Positions 45,571-56,090 of a DNA stretch of 64,000 nt are shown piece by piece (position 1 is the first letter of the stretch; each line of letters opens with the position of its first letter). The DNA lies in the NCBI GenBank assembly GCA_949825065.1, contig OX463859.1, positions 19,181,134-19,245,133 of the forward strand, given 5' to 3'. The notes under the pieces were generated by a model. The model saw nothing but the letters and a program-made list of their open reading frames with translations. It searched no databases and was not told the origin of the DNA. Source of the stretch: Odontocerum albicorne. Lineage: Eukaryota; Arthropoda; Insecta; Trichoptera; Odontoceridae. Both the position numbers and the translations under genes were made by a program.

Positions 45571-46730
45571 CTTACATAATAAAATAATTTTAAAACTAAT
45601 TACAGAAAATAACCTAGCAGATTTTGCATAATTTTAATTTAAAACATACTTTTTTCACTGGATGCTGAGCGTCCAGCACAGTGGCTGGCGGAATTGTTTA
45701 GCACAGTAAGGCAAGTGTTAATCAGATCTCTCGTAATACTGCCGTCATAGAGTGCTCTGTTGCGTTCTTGACTTAATTAGCCTATCGGGTTGGTGGTGTA
45801 TGTCTACTTTACCACCCTTTTATACTGCCCGTTAGTACGAATCTTTCCTAAAGCTTCTCTCCTTTGCATGCTATTTAAATAAAGAATTGGAGTACTCACT
45901 CGTTGCAGACAAATTTTGGACAGTCTGTTCTGAATCACAAGTTTTTAAATTATGGTTACATTTGTGTACCGTCCAATGTTTCAACGAAAGGCTTTATAGC
46001 ATTACTGAAAAAATAAATTATTTTGTTTCATCATCAAAATGAATCAAATAAAACTGCTCAAGTAATTTGGACAAACAATGGCCGAAAAAATGTACTAAAC
46101 TGTTATCATTCAGAATAAAATATAATATATTCAGGATGTTTGTAATAAAGTTAACAACAACATTTTTGACTAACATCGATCTGTGAAAGGTTCAACTACT
46201 TTTCGGACAACATATTGAATAAACATTTTTTTGAACTTTGATTTTAAAACACATCGATCGCAACACATTTTTAGATAAACTAGTCGATGAAGGGTGCTCG
46301 AAAAGCAATTAGTGAATGTTGTACTAAGCAAATTGGCTTCTTCTGACCTAGAAAAATAAAGAAGATCGCATAACTTTTCGAAGATTTTTTTTCCTCTTTA
46401 CATAAAACTTTTGCCCAACTAATTTCATTAATGTGAAGTATTTCCTGGCACACTCTATCCAATGGTTTTGTCGTAAAATTCGCTAATGTATGCGGTGGCA
46501 CGACGAAACGTATTCAATTATGAGAGCGTTTGTTTTATGTTGAAAAAAATATGTTCGCAAAAAAATGCGAAACTACGTACGAAAATTTGCATATTAACCA
46601 TTTGAGGGTCTGGAAACTGAATGAGAGGGTATAATGATCTATTTCGGGGTATTTTAAGCCATGCTCATGTAAAATATTGATGTTTTTATTAATATTTGTG
46701 TTAAATATACAAAATAATAGATTTGATTAT
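45571..46730. other. Unassigned sequence
   Basis: 45660-45850 is moderately GC-rich and unrecognised. The 73-codon minus frame 46501-46280 has no known motif. Confidence 0.35.
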
Positions 46731-46734
46731 ATTA

Positions 46735-47260
46735 TTTATTTATTTATTTTTTCAAAATAGGCTTAGCCCAATTACTTTGAAAAATACAAGACATTAAAAA
46801 AGAAGAAAAATTACATAGAAAAAAAAATTTAAAAATTATATCAAATAAAAAATAATGCATATGTATACCAACGAATATATACACATAAACATATGTTACA
46901 TATATATTCAGTCACTTAAGTATGTTGATTTGTGCTTTCTAACGCGCTTAATCTAAGAAGAAAATTTACTTTTGCTTTTGGTAATGTGATATGAAATATG
47001 TCAATATCCGAAGCAGTCCCGTTCAGAAGAGTTAAGGCCCTTCCAACAGGCATAGCGGCTGGAAGACCCGTTCTTGCGTATGTTATTGAGAACAGTTCCT
47101 GCCGGCGCAGTCTAGTGTAATTGTTAGGAACATTTAACGCTAATCTTTGTAGTAATGCTGGACAGCTCACAACTCCTCGAACGAGTTTGACAACGTATAC
47201 CAGGAGACGCAGTATGATTGTTAGCTATCATGTGAATGAAAGACGTCGGTGCTTTTATTG
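46735..47260 (-). pseudogene. LINE-F C-terminus and tail
   Basis: The minus strand is open for the whole C-terminal part, reading VVKLVRGVVSCPALLQRLAL from about 47220. Then come RRQELFSITYARTGLPAAMP and DIDIFHITLPKAK, with a stop at 46916-46918. The pattern 'P....R.R..F.....RT......P..R...L.N....DIDIF' is typical of R1/I-like LINE C-termini. The 3' UTR runs left to a (TAAA)-type tail at 46733-46750. Upstream coding is unrecognisable. Confidence 0.7.
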
Positions 47261-47710
47261 GTATATTGAGTTTACTTTCTCTTTTTCTTTTTCTACACCT
47301 TATAAGACATTAGGGCTTATCACCTTCACAAAGAACAAGACAAACGTTGATTTATTGAGTCCTTTTTACGATCAATTTCAATTCCAGTAATTTCCTATCT
47401 TTGTAAACCTTCTTCACGTAGTTTCTCTAGTTTTACAGCGGGGTTGAAAATGGACACTTTCTATCTGCTGTTACTTGTCCGATATGACTAATTTAAGTAT
47501 TCTTTAATATGACAAATTTAAATATCTGGGAGTAGTCATCATCGTGTTGCTGAGCCTCGAAAACGAAGCCGTGCCGTGGAGATTTTTCTTTTCTTCTTTC
47601 TTTTCATCATCAGAAGTGAGTGAACCGTTGTACATCATCGAACTCACCGTTGTACTGGACCCGATCGCACACTGAAGTGAGACTGGCATATTTTATTTTT
47701 CTCGTTTTTG
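47261..47710. other. Possible LINE remnant
   Basis: 47508-47535 encodes DKFKYLGVVI on the plus strand, like the F.YLGV motif after the RT domain. The continuation is not recognisable. The rest is unassigned. Confidence 0.3.
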
Positions 47711-47714
47711 TGAG

Positions 47715-47875
47715 AAAAGATATACCCGAAGTCATAGGTATCTTCATACTATTGAATACCAGGCAGAAAAAATGCATGTGTTATTCGAGGTGAGTAGCAC
47801 ACTACGGGGGGCGACCTTCCGCATGGAAGTCTAGTGTATTACCGCGCGCCTCATCTGGAAGTGACGGACGGAAAA
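47715..47875 (-). mobile_element. SINE-B copy
   Basis: Read on the minus strand: GCGCGGTAATACACTAGACT (A-box region), then CATGCGGAAGGTCGCCCCCC (B-box region, damaged). The body follows: GCATTTTTTCTGCCTGGTAT, TGAAGATACCTATGACTTCG. It matches 50440-50575 throughout and differs from SINE-A. Confidence 0.6.
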
Positions 47876-49370
47876 AAATAGCACTGTATATAACGATGGG
47901 TACAGCAATCAGTGCACTGGAATAACTGTATACATCGTGGCGAGTAGAGCTCAGTTTATTTACTAAAAATACCATCGGTAAATTGATTCACCGACCAGCT
48001 AGAGCGCCCATGACTAGATATGAAAATGCTTCAAAAAAGTTGGGCCAAGAGTTCTAAATATGAGAAATGAAATATATCACAAAAGTTTAAACATTCGTTT
48101 TTTTTACTGAATTAAAAATAAAATTATCTTTCACTTACAATTTTTGATGGATGATGCGAAATATGTGTGTTTTGATAAAAAAAGTCTGACACTGTCGAAG
48201 AGAGGAAAACGGCGTCATTGTGTAAACATTATTGATTGATTTATTAAATTAATATGTAAGTTTTAACCTTTGTCGATGACATCTTTAAATATTTTTTTGC
48301 ACTACTAGTAGCTTTCTATATTTAAATTATATGTTAAATATTCCTCTTATGTGACATCCGCCCCAATTTAATTCATCTCGTTTGAAAGTGTAAAGAAAAG
48401 AATTTTCAATTAAACTTAAATAAAAAAGCGTACCAACTTAAACATGTTCAACTTCAAGCTCACACTGTGCGGTTCAAACTTCGCGTAACAAGTGAACAAT
48501 CAGCGGGCAGCGATTAAAAAGGAAACGTTCAAAGTTACGTTTTCTAACAATTTGCAAAGTAACATTCTAACATTTTTCCAACTTTATAATATTTCAACTT
48601 AAACTTTGATCATTACAATTCCTTCCGAGGGATGCATACTTAAGTTCATTTTATTCCAGGAAGGTTCTCATTTTACAGTTTTTAACCATTGATTCTCAAA
48701 CTTTATAAATATTTAAATATTTTTTTACTCCAGCATTCCAAAAGCTGGTTGTATGCTCACAATAGAAAATGAATTCAGAAGTTAACATAAATGTTGATCT
48801 ATATTTTTATTCACATCTTTGATATTTTTTAACGAAAATACTGTAAAAGGGACAGGTAAAAATGTATCCCTTGATTGAATTGTATAATCGTTTCTACCAA
48901 TATTATACTTAAAAACATTACTTTAAATATCTGACTCAAAAACTCAGGTAGCATTGCTATTTCCAGCACTGTTGGAAAGTGGAGTAATAGTTTTTAAAAT
49001 TATTTATACTACAGTACTTAATAACATATAACTCCATTCGTAATTTTAAACAATCCAAGCAGTTTTCAGTATTTGCGTGAAAAATTCCGTAAAATTTTCT
49101 ATTTGAGGGAACACAGCAAAATTTTTGTAAAATAATCATATCATACATTGTTCTAACAAATTTATTATGCAGATAACTCGGCTTGACGTTTGAACAATCT
49201 TTTTTGCTTTATTTGATTTGCTTCATCCTCATTAATTTTTAAGTAAAATCTCAAGAAACAATATTTATCTCAAAACATTCCTCGTCCTTAACTCCTTTAA
49301 AATCCCTCTCTAATATATATTCTCCTTGATATTTCATTTTCATTTTAGTGATCAGTTATCTCATTCACAT
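47876..49370. other. AT-rich spacer
   Basis: No gene or repeat recognised. Confidence 0.45.
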
Positions 49371-49372
49371 GG

Positions 49373-50350
49373 AGGTTCTTCAGTCTCAGGTTTACGCAGA
49401 TGATATTTTACTTTTAAGATTTTGTGACCCACGTGCAAAAAATATACTGAAACAGGATACTTCTAAAATAATTTTCAAACTCTCAAATTGAATGTAAAGA
49501 AAGGAATAAAAATTTAATTTAAGTTCAACGGCGTTTATCTGGGTGGCTTCACCACGTAAACATCTCCTTGATGGGGATACTTTATCAGTTATGGATGTTA
49601 GTATCTTTTCAAAATATAGCATAACATTTCTTGGTGTTTCTGTTGATAATAAGTTCTCCTTTGATAGACTAATTGGTTATACGGTTTCGTCAGGTTTAAT
49701 AGTCTTAGATAGTTAAAATTTGTTAGTTGATTTTTTCCAACAGAGAAAATAAAAACTTTTATGGATTCATTTATTTTGTCGCATTTAGATTATTGTAACT
49801 TTATTTATTCTGATTTTCCTGATTCATGAATTTCTAGACTTCAGTCTGTTTTTAATACAGCGGCTAGGTTGGTATATAGTAGACAGAAATATTACCATAT
49901 AGGTCCGTTTTTAAAAAGTCTATACTGGCTTAAGAGTCCTGAACGGATTGATTTTAAACTTTGTATTTTTATAGTTAAACCCCTTAATGGAATGTCTCCA
50001 TTGTATCATTGGAATCTGTAACTAAGGGATAGTCCTTCGAAGAAAAGTAAAAATTTGAGGTTGATTTCTTTTTCATCTGGTCAATTGGTTGTTTCAAATC
50101 AATCCAATAGGATGGGGTATTTATTATGAAACAGCTTTTGTCGTTGCTGGCCCTGTGATGTGGAACGGTCTTCCCTCTTGTGTCAGATATGGATGGCCTG
50201 CGCAGCTTTAATAAACACTTAAAGATAATCGTTTTTGGGAGGCCTTATCAACATTTATTAGTGGGTTCGAATCCTGAGTTAGACCGTCCTTGAAAAGAGT
50301 TTGCTCTATAAACAGTGCTATATTAATTGACCTTTTATTATTATTATTTA
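49373..50350 (+). pseudogene. LINE-B, longest copy
   Basis: It starts at the RT catalytic box LQSQVYADDILL (YADD intact, about 49389-49418), so the first part of RT is missing. It continues with FIWVASPRKHLLDGDTLSVM. Then SHLDYCNFIYSDF and LQSVFNTAARLVYSRQKYYH, and SPERIDFKLCIFIVKPLNGM, are the usual post-RT blocks of CR1/L2-type LINEs. The end is RMG..FVVAGPVMWN and SFNKHLK. Several frameshifts and stops. The 3' end is GGGTTCGAATCCTGAGTTAG ... TTTGCTCTATAAACAGTGCT, closing in TTATTATTATTATTTA. Confidence 0.85.
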
Positions 50351-50439
50351 GCTATTTATTTCCAAAATATTAATTTACATATTCTAAGATAAGGTCATGG
50401 ATTCTTTTAACATATTTTTTTAAACAAAATATATGGCCG

Positions 50440-50575
50440 AAGTTTAAAGTATCTTTATACCCCCGAATACAAGACGGAAAAAATGCCTGTGTCATTTGAA
50501 GGGTAGTAGAATAGCACAGGTTTCAAACTGGCGACTCTCCGTATGAAAGCCCAGTGCGTTACCGTGCGGCCATGC
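50440..50575 (-). mobile_element. SINE-B copy
   Basis: The minus strand reads ATGGCCGCACGGTAACGCAC (A box TGGCCGCACGG) and CGCCAGTTTGAAACCTGTGC (B-box region). Then come GGCATTTTTTCCGTCTTGTA and TAAAGATACTTTAAACTTCG. The tRNA-like head is better preserved than in the copy at 47715. Confidence 0.65.
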
Positions 50576-51515
50576 ATTTCACCAAATTATGAAATAAAAA
50601 CTGATTATTTCGAATAAATTGCTTTAAAGTCATAAATTCGCCCGATTTATTTGCAAAAAGGTGATAAATAATTACAAATTGATAATACACATATTTATTA
50701 CGTAACAGGATATTGACAAATAAGTATTTATTGATTTAATTTTTTTCCTTTTTGTTGTTAAATTGAGAAGAGTCTAATAAATTGAATAACTTTTTCAAGA
50801 TAAATACAGTTAAAATAACTTATATCAGTTTTCTGGTTCTTTAATGATCAATTAAATTATTATGGAGATCTGTAGTCAGAATTCCAAAGCGCTAAATTAA
50901 TTATAAAAGCAAACGCTTTTATATTATTTTATTCCTAATAAACATAATTTGCCCCTTTGTTGGATGAACACCTTTGTGAGTTGGTCTGAGAAATACGTTT
51001 CGTGATGATTTACTTCCGGACTGGTTTATTTATCTTTCAGTTTTATTTTCACCTGAATTTACTGTTATGCTACCATTTAAAAGCTGCCTTACATAAAATA
51101 TCGAACTTTTTCGTAGTATTATGAAACATACCTATTTTTCAATCCAGGGGCTTAAAAATGATTAATAAAAATAAAAAAAAAACATTGGTTATTCCAAAGA
51201 TCTGGTGATGGCAAAATTCTCCGTATATCAATGCATCATACATCATTCTACACATTATCTTGTGCTTCACTCGACACGACTTTAGAACTATTTTTCTGCC
51301 CTCAATGAGATCAGCTTCATACTTATTTTTTTTAAAGAAAAAAAAAGTAAAATCATCATGTATCTCAAAATATTTCTAGCCCTATTTATTTTTGATATCA
51401 TTCATGTTAAACCTAAGGTTTCTATTAATGATCTTTTCTTCTGCATTGATTGAAAACTTGTAAATTTTATCGCGTAATAGTCTTTTTTTGGCTACACTTG
51501 TTTCGGCGCGTTGAT
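50576..51515. other. AT-rich spacer
   Basis: Nothing recognised. Confidence 0.45.
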
Positions 51516-51519
51516 TGGG

Positions 51520-51690
51520 CGTTACCTATGTGGTCCGATCGTTTCACATTCTGTGTGCTATCAGATCCAGTACGGTCAGCAAGTTTGCTAGTGTGCAACG
51601 GCTCACTTACTTAAATATGAGAGAAAGAAGAAAGATATGAAATACTCCAAGGCAGAGTTTTGTTTTCCAATTTAATTGACGTTGAAATGG
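51520..51690 (+). repeat. Dispersed repeat R30, second copy
   Basis: GTGGTCCGATCGTTTCAC, CAGATCCAGTACGGTCAGCA and GTTTGCTAGTGTGCAACGGC match 30436-30520. TTTTCCAATTTAATTGACGT leads into the first unit of the 70 bp array, in the same order as in the 30.5 kb copy. Confidence 0.7.
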
Positions 51691-52178
51691 TAAGTGGATT
51701 CTCGACTACGAAACCCTGCAATGATATCGATGATCCTCTTGTATAGACAGGTAAAAATGGTAAGTGGATCCTCGACTACGAAACCCTGCAACGATATCGA
51801 TGATCCTCTTGTATAGACAGGTAAAAATGGTAAGTGGATCCTCGACTACGAAACCCTGCAATGATATCGATGATCCTCTTGTATAGACAGGTAAAAATGG
51901 TAAGTGGATCCTCGACTACGAAACCTTGCAATGATATCGATGATCCTCTTGTATAGACAGGTAAAAATGGTAAGTGGATCCTCGACTACGAAACCCTGCA
52001 ATGATATCGATGATCCTCTTGTATAGACAGGTAAAAATGGTAAGTGGATCCTCGACTACGAAACCTTGCAATGATATCGATGATCCTCTTGTATAGACAG
52101 GTAAAAATGGTAAGTGGATCCTCGACTACGAAACCCTGCAATGATATCGATGATCCTCTTGTATAGACAGGTAAAAAT
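51689..52178. repeat. Seven-copy 70 bp minisatellite
   Basis: GGTAAGTGGATYCTCGACTA starts at 51689, 51759, 51829, 51899, 51969, 52039 and 52109. Units are almost identical (GATT versus GATC; CCCTGC versus CCTTGC; AATGAT versus AACGAT). The unit derives from R30, because a single diverged copy occurs at 30585-30640 in the same context. 70 is not a multiple of three, so it is not a coding repeat. Confidence 0.95.
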
Positions 52179-52299
52179 ACTCATCTATGAACTTACTCTT
52201 AGAAAACATGTCTCTTAATGCGCAGACAAACATTACAAAAGGATGACACAAGTATTGAATATGATAATTACAACGATAACATAATACCTAAAAAATAAC

Positions 52300-52569
52300 A
52301 TGATTTCATCAAGCAATACTAACAGTTGCACTAACTTACGCGATAAAAACTACATGATTTCATCAAGCAATACTAACAGTTGCACTAACTTACGCGATAA
52401 AAACTACATGATTTCATCAAGCAATACTAACAGTTGCACTAACTTACGCGATAAAAACTACATGATTTCATCAAGCAATACTAACAGTTGCACTAACTTA
52501 CGCGATAAAAACTACATGATTTCATCAAGCAATACTAACAGTTGCACTAACTTACGCGATAAAAACTCG
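52300..52569. repeat. Five-copy 54 bp minisatellite
   Basis: Five copies of ATGATTTCATCAAGCAATAC...GCGATAAAAACTAC start at 52300, 52354, 52408, 52462 and 52516. They are identical apart from the last two bases of the final copy. It lies 121 bp after the 70 bp array. Confidence 0.95.
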
Positions 52570-52686
52570 TTATCGCGTAAAAATCAATATATCAAATTTG
52601 CTGCAATTGCAACTTTTTTCTGTTCCTTGTTATTAGTGCCATCTTATGTCACAGTGACACTTTTTAAGTTCTATTTAAGATGCTAA
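52300..52686 (+). CDS. Hypothetical ORF with 18-residue repeats
   Basis: 128 codons. Five perfect repeats of MISSSNTNSCTNLRDKNY (54 bp, 18 residues, Ser/Asn-rich) are followed by SLSRKNQYIKFAA and a strongly hydrophobic stretch, IATFFCSLLLVPSYVTVTLF (about residues 103-122). That stretch could span a membrane. Each repeat begins with ATG, so the start is ambiguous. The repeat length keeps the frame, but perfect identity at the DNA level is better explained by recent duplication than by selection. No homologue recognised, no promoter or splice signals identified; it may be a chance frame. Confidence 0.25.
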   Translation: MISSSNTNSCTNLRDKNYMISSSNTNSCTNLRDKNYMISSSNTNSCTNLRDKNYMISSSNTNSCTNLRDKNYMISSSNTNSCTNLRDKNSLSRKNQYIKFAAIATFFCSLLLVPSYVTVTLFKFYLRC

Positions 52687-53093
52687 CTACGTTTTACCCA
52701 AAATATAACAAACTAAAAGTTCTGCTTAGTTAGGTACATTCTGCCTCTTAATTCAAAGTTTTGATTTAAAAACAGTTAACTTAACACATACACTTGTAAG
52801 TAATACCAGTCTTTAACTACGAGGTCACATTATAATAATACGTCATTATTTATTGTTATTACCCAAATATCAGAGGCAGTATACCTTGGGCCCATATTTT
52901 GGTAGATAGTTTAATTTGTATTAATTTTTGATTTCCTGATTTTTATATAATTCTTTCTGACTTTGTTTCGCATGAATTTTTTAAGTGGCACCTATGAGCT
53001 GCTTTTAATATATAAAAAAAAGGCTTCATTGAAATTATTACTGGGCATTGATTCATAGTTAAAAAATAATATTTTTTTTATAAAAAAATACGT

Positions 53094-53345
53094 AGTGATT
53101 ATTAAAATAACACGAACAGAAATTAATAACTTTTAAAAATGGCTTGATTACACTATCTACTCATCTTTTTTAGTGATTACTAAAATAACACACAAATAAA
53201 TTTGTACACTTTTAAAAGTAGCTTAATTACATACACTATTTACTTATTTTTTAGTGATTATGTAAATTACACTTAAAGAAATTAGTACACTATAAAAAGT
53301 GCCTAGATTAAACTATCTACATATCTTTTTTTAATGAGTATTTAA
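53094..53345. repeat. Three diverged ~80 bp tandem units
   Basis: AGTGATTATTAAAATAACAC-like unit starts occur at 53094, 53172 and 53253, with a partial fourth at 53333. Shared blocks are ACTTTTAAAA, TTACACTATCTAC and CATCTTTTTTT. Older than the two arrays to its left, judging by divergence. Confidence 0.75.
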
Positions 53346-54530
53346 ACAAAAAGCATCACTATGAAGGTTGTCGGATTCACTAACAACTTTCTACAAATAA
53401 CTAGATAGTAGAATAGTTGAATATAAATCAAATACGTAGTCTCCCTACTGCAGTTTGCCATAAATGGAGTGTTGATTTCTTAGATAAATTAACGTTGAAT
53501 GCACATTATTTGCGAGGAATCGAACAAATATTTGATGAAGCTCTAGAGCTCGACAATTTTGTCTGACAGAAGGAAATTAAGGGATTTATCGTTGTATATA
53601 ATTGTCAATTCTTATTATGATTGTTCTGACTTGTTAACAAACTTGCCCCAGGCCACCTGTCAACATTGATTGTTTTACTGTATTTATCAAACAACTAAAT
53701 AGTTCCTACTTTGTCAATCGTTAGGCTGGACACAATCAGAAAATGCTATGGACACTCGATAAGAACTTTTAAATTTTCTTTGAACCTATAGCAAAAAGAT
53801 ATTGATGACGATTTTTCGTAATGATTTGTTTGATCGTTCAATGTTTGTAATTCATTGTTTTTATTTTTGTTTTTTTCTTATATTGTTGAAATTAAGGTCT
53901 CTCAGTATAAGGTTCGTTTAAAATAATTATGAAAAAGCAACTGAAAATATTTGAAAAGCCTTCTCCCCGATGCCGCTCATTTCAGTCGTTTTCCGAGGCG
54001 ATCTCTGACGATTCCAATAATGCAGATAATGAGGAAAATTTCATTGCTTCCTTAGTCCATTAAGACGTCCAGTCAGTCCTTTATTGTTGGTTTAGAATCG
54101 CCTTCAAACTTCTCCAACCTTGCTAGTTCTTTTATTAAATTTCTAAGTGGCATTCTGCTTTTTGTTTCGGATCTTTTCTTTTAAAAAAACTTTTTTTCTT
54201 CTCATTTCTAATGTAGTTAAAAAGGGTTTAAAAGGAAGCTATCTTAAAAAAAGATGCCAAATAAATAACTTTTTATTTATTTTTTATTTAAATAAATACT
54301 GGCATTATTATATTATTGATGAAGAAGGAAAATATACCAAAATAACAAAAGTCGAAGAAAAAAATGCATTAAATAAATATTAAAAAATTACAAATTTAAC
54401 AAGGTTACTGATGGCCAGGAGAAGGAATGAGTATTGGAAACGGAATGATAGAAAATGAGGAAAATACGCTGTGTTACCGAAGGGAGATAGATGTACATTG
54501 AAGTACGTCAACGACGCTGGAGGCTGTTTT
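53346..54530. other. Spacer with one short polar frame
   Basis: 53929-54063 is a 44-codon frame from ATG (KQLKIFEKPSPRCRSFQS, then an acidic DDSNNADNEEN). It is unrecognised and probably chance. The rest is AT-rich. Confidence 0.35.
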
Positions 54531-54534
54531 GGGA

Positions 54535-54715
54535 GTATAATAGCATAACAAGTAACGTGGGTTCGACTTTCGATTTTCCAGATTTTGTAAAATCGAAATC
54601 CAGATTTTTAAAACACGTTTTGCTCTGGTTTTCACTTTAATTTACTTAACTTTCTGGTTTTAAAAAATCACCACTTGACTATAAGTCCCAGTGTGATACT
54701 GAATATAATGAAAGT
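54535..54715 (+). mobile_element. SINE-A, degenerate
   Basis: AACGTGGGTTCGACTTTCG (B-box region), ATCCAGATTTTTAAAACACG and GCTCTGGTTTTCACTTTAAT are SINE-A-like. TTAACTTTCTGGTTTTAAAA and CAGTGTGATACTGAATATAA then AAAGTAAAAC complete the SINE-A order with many changes. Confidence 0.55.
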
Positions 54716-54729
54716 AAAACATCATCACC

Positions 54730-55060
54730 ATCCGGTCATGCAGGTCATGACTGAGCATCGTGACTTTCATGATAGATTCTGACGACTCCTCTCCATCCAT
54801 CTTTGCACTCATCGACTCAAAGAGCAGTTATTAAAGGTAGTCAAGTTGCACCTCTCACTTAGTCGGTCCAACGCATTGGGATTCTACCTCTTGTGCGTCG
54901 TCCTTCCACGCCTCTAGTAACCACAAACCTCTTCAAACTGTCACCTTGGCCACAAGTAATGCGCCCAAAGAATCGAAGGACTCGTTGAAGGCATATCGTT
55001 AATAATCTGTCGGTGATTCTCAGTTATGGAGGCGTCAGTTCACTACGCCATCCATGGAAT
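54730..55060 (-). pseudogene. LINE-G C-terminal fragment, uninterrupted
   Basis: From 55020 leftwards the minus strand corresponds to ITDxLxxICLQRVLRFFGRI, then L..LVV(T)RGVEGRRTR then MRWTD, with frameshifts. The 3' edge is GCATCGTGA at about 54750-54760. It serves as the intact comparison for the 17.8 kb copy. Confidence 0.65.
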
Positions 55061-55700
55061 TTGATAAAACAATGATAATATTTGGTTTTAATACGTTGAT
55101 TATTCATAAGATATTATTGAATAATTATAGTTACGAAAATAAACACAAAAACAATTAATTGAAGAGCATTTCATAATGTAACTGTAGTTATTTAATTAGT
55201 AAATAAAAACAAAATATTATTCATTTGAAGAGAATGATTCTTGGAAGAGCTGGTACAATAAAACTTAGGCAAAAGCAATTTGGATAGAAACCGAATCTCA
55301 TGTGGTTCATTATGCCCCTTTTATAATTAGTAGAACTTAATTCTAAGTGAAAGCACATAAATTAATGTTTATTTAAAGCTAGGGGCTAATATTCCTAACT
55401 GTATTACGCTACAAGCTGATATATATTCTGAGAAACCAATGCTTTAGTAACATTTAGAATAACTCAACGGTTTATAAATGTTTATACAGTGTGAACTACA
55501 ATTTAAACTAAAGCTTGTAAGATATGAAACTTTTTTTTCAAACTTTATTAATAATTTCGTGTTATAAAATCTTTTGCTACTTCTGATATCTTCTGCATCT
55601 ACTAATAAACCCAAGTTAAGGAATAAATTGCAAGATAAACCGTAAATTAAGAAGACATTTCTCAAAGTAAACTGATATGTGACATAATTTGGAGTACCTG
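55061..55700. other. AT-rich spacer
   Basis: No gene or repeat recognised. The 73-codon minus frame 55665-55444 has no motif. Confidence 0.4.
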
Positions 55701-55703
55701 AAT

Positions 55704-55915
55704 TACCTTTGTAGCCTAGTAGTTAAGATGCCTGTCTTTTAACCGGGGTTGCAGTTAATTTTTTCGTTTGAACCAAGAATATTTTACTTAAACATGTTCA
55801 CTTCAAGCTTCTTAAACATCTTTCTGGTTGGTTCGAAAAATATTTTTTTATGGAAATAAGCGCACCAGGCAATACTATATATAACAAGAGTGAAATTCAA
55901 TACAAAAACATAAAA
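55704..55915 (+). mobile_element. SINE-A, nearly full length, diverged
   Basis: Head TTTGTAGCCTAGTAGTTAAG; then a weak B box; TTCACTTCAAGCTTCTTAAA; CATCTTTCTGGTTGGTTCGA; GGAAATAAGCGCACCAGGCA; and ATATATAACAAGAGTGAAAT. All blocks are in SINE-A order. Confidence 0.7.
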
Positions 55916-56019
55916 TACCGTTTAGAGTTTTGACTCATAACACGAAGTATGTAGAGGTAGCTTTTTTAGAGTTGGAAGTTAAGTCTTGCCACATAAAAAG
56001 AGACTACCACAGTTAACTT

Positions 56020-56090
56020 ATTAGGATATTCGACTTCCACCTGGGAGTTTTGGCTTCAATTCCCGATAGTGCCCGAATAAAATGATTAAA
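56020..56090 (+). mobile_element. SINE-A head remnant
   Basis: CGACTTCCACCTGGGAGTTT and GGCTTCAATTCCCGATAGTG are the anticodon and B-box region of a SINE head. Confidence 0.45.

Noticed and set aside
52300..52569. CRISPR array, because of identical short repeats.
   Set aside because: The units are contiguous 54 bp tandem copies with no variable spacers, in eukaryotic-type DNA. The same applies to the 70 bp and 104 bp arrays.
52300..52686. Antifreeze- or silk-like repetitive protein.
   Set aside because: The repeat (Ser/Asn/Thr with Cys) does not match a known motif of these families, and perfect DNA identity points to recent duplication.
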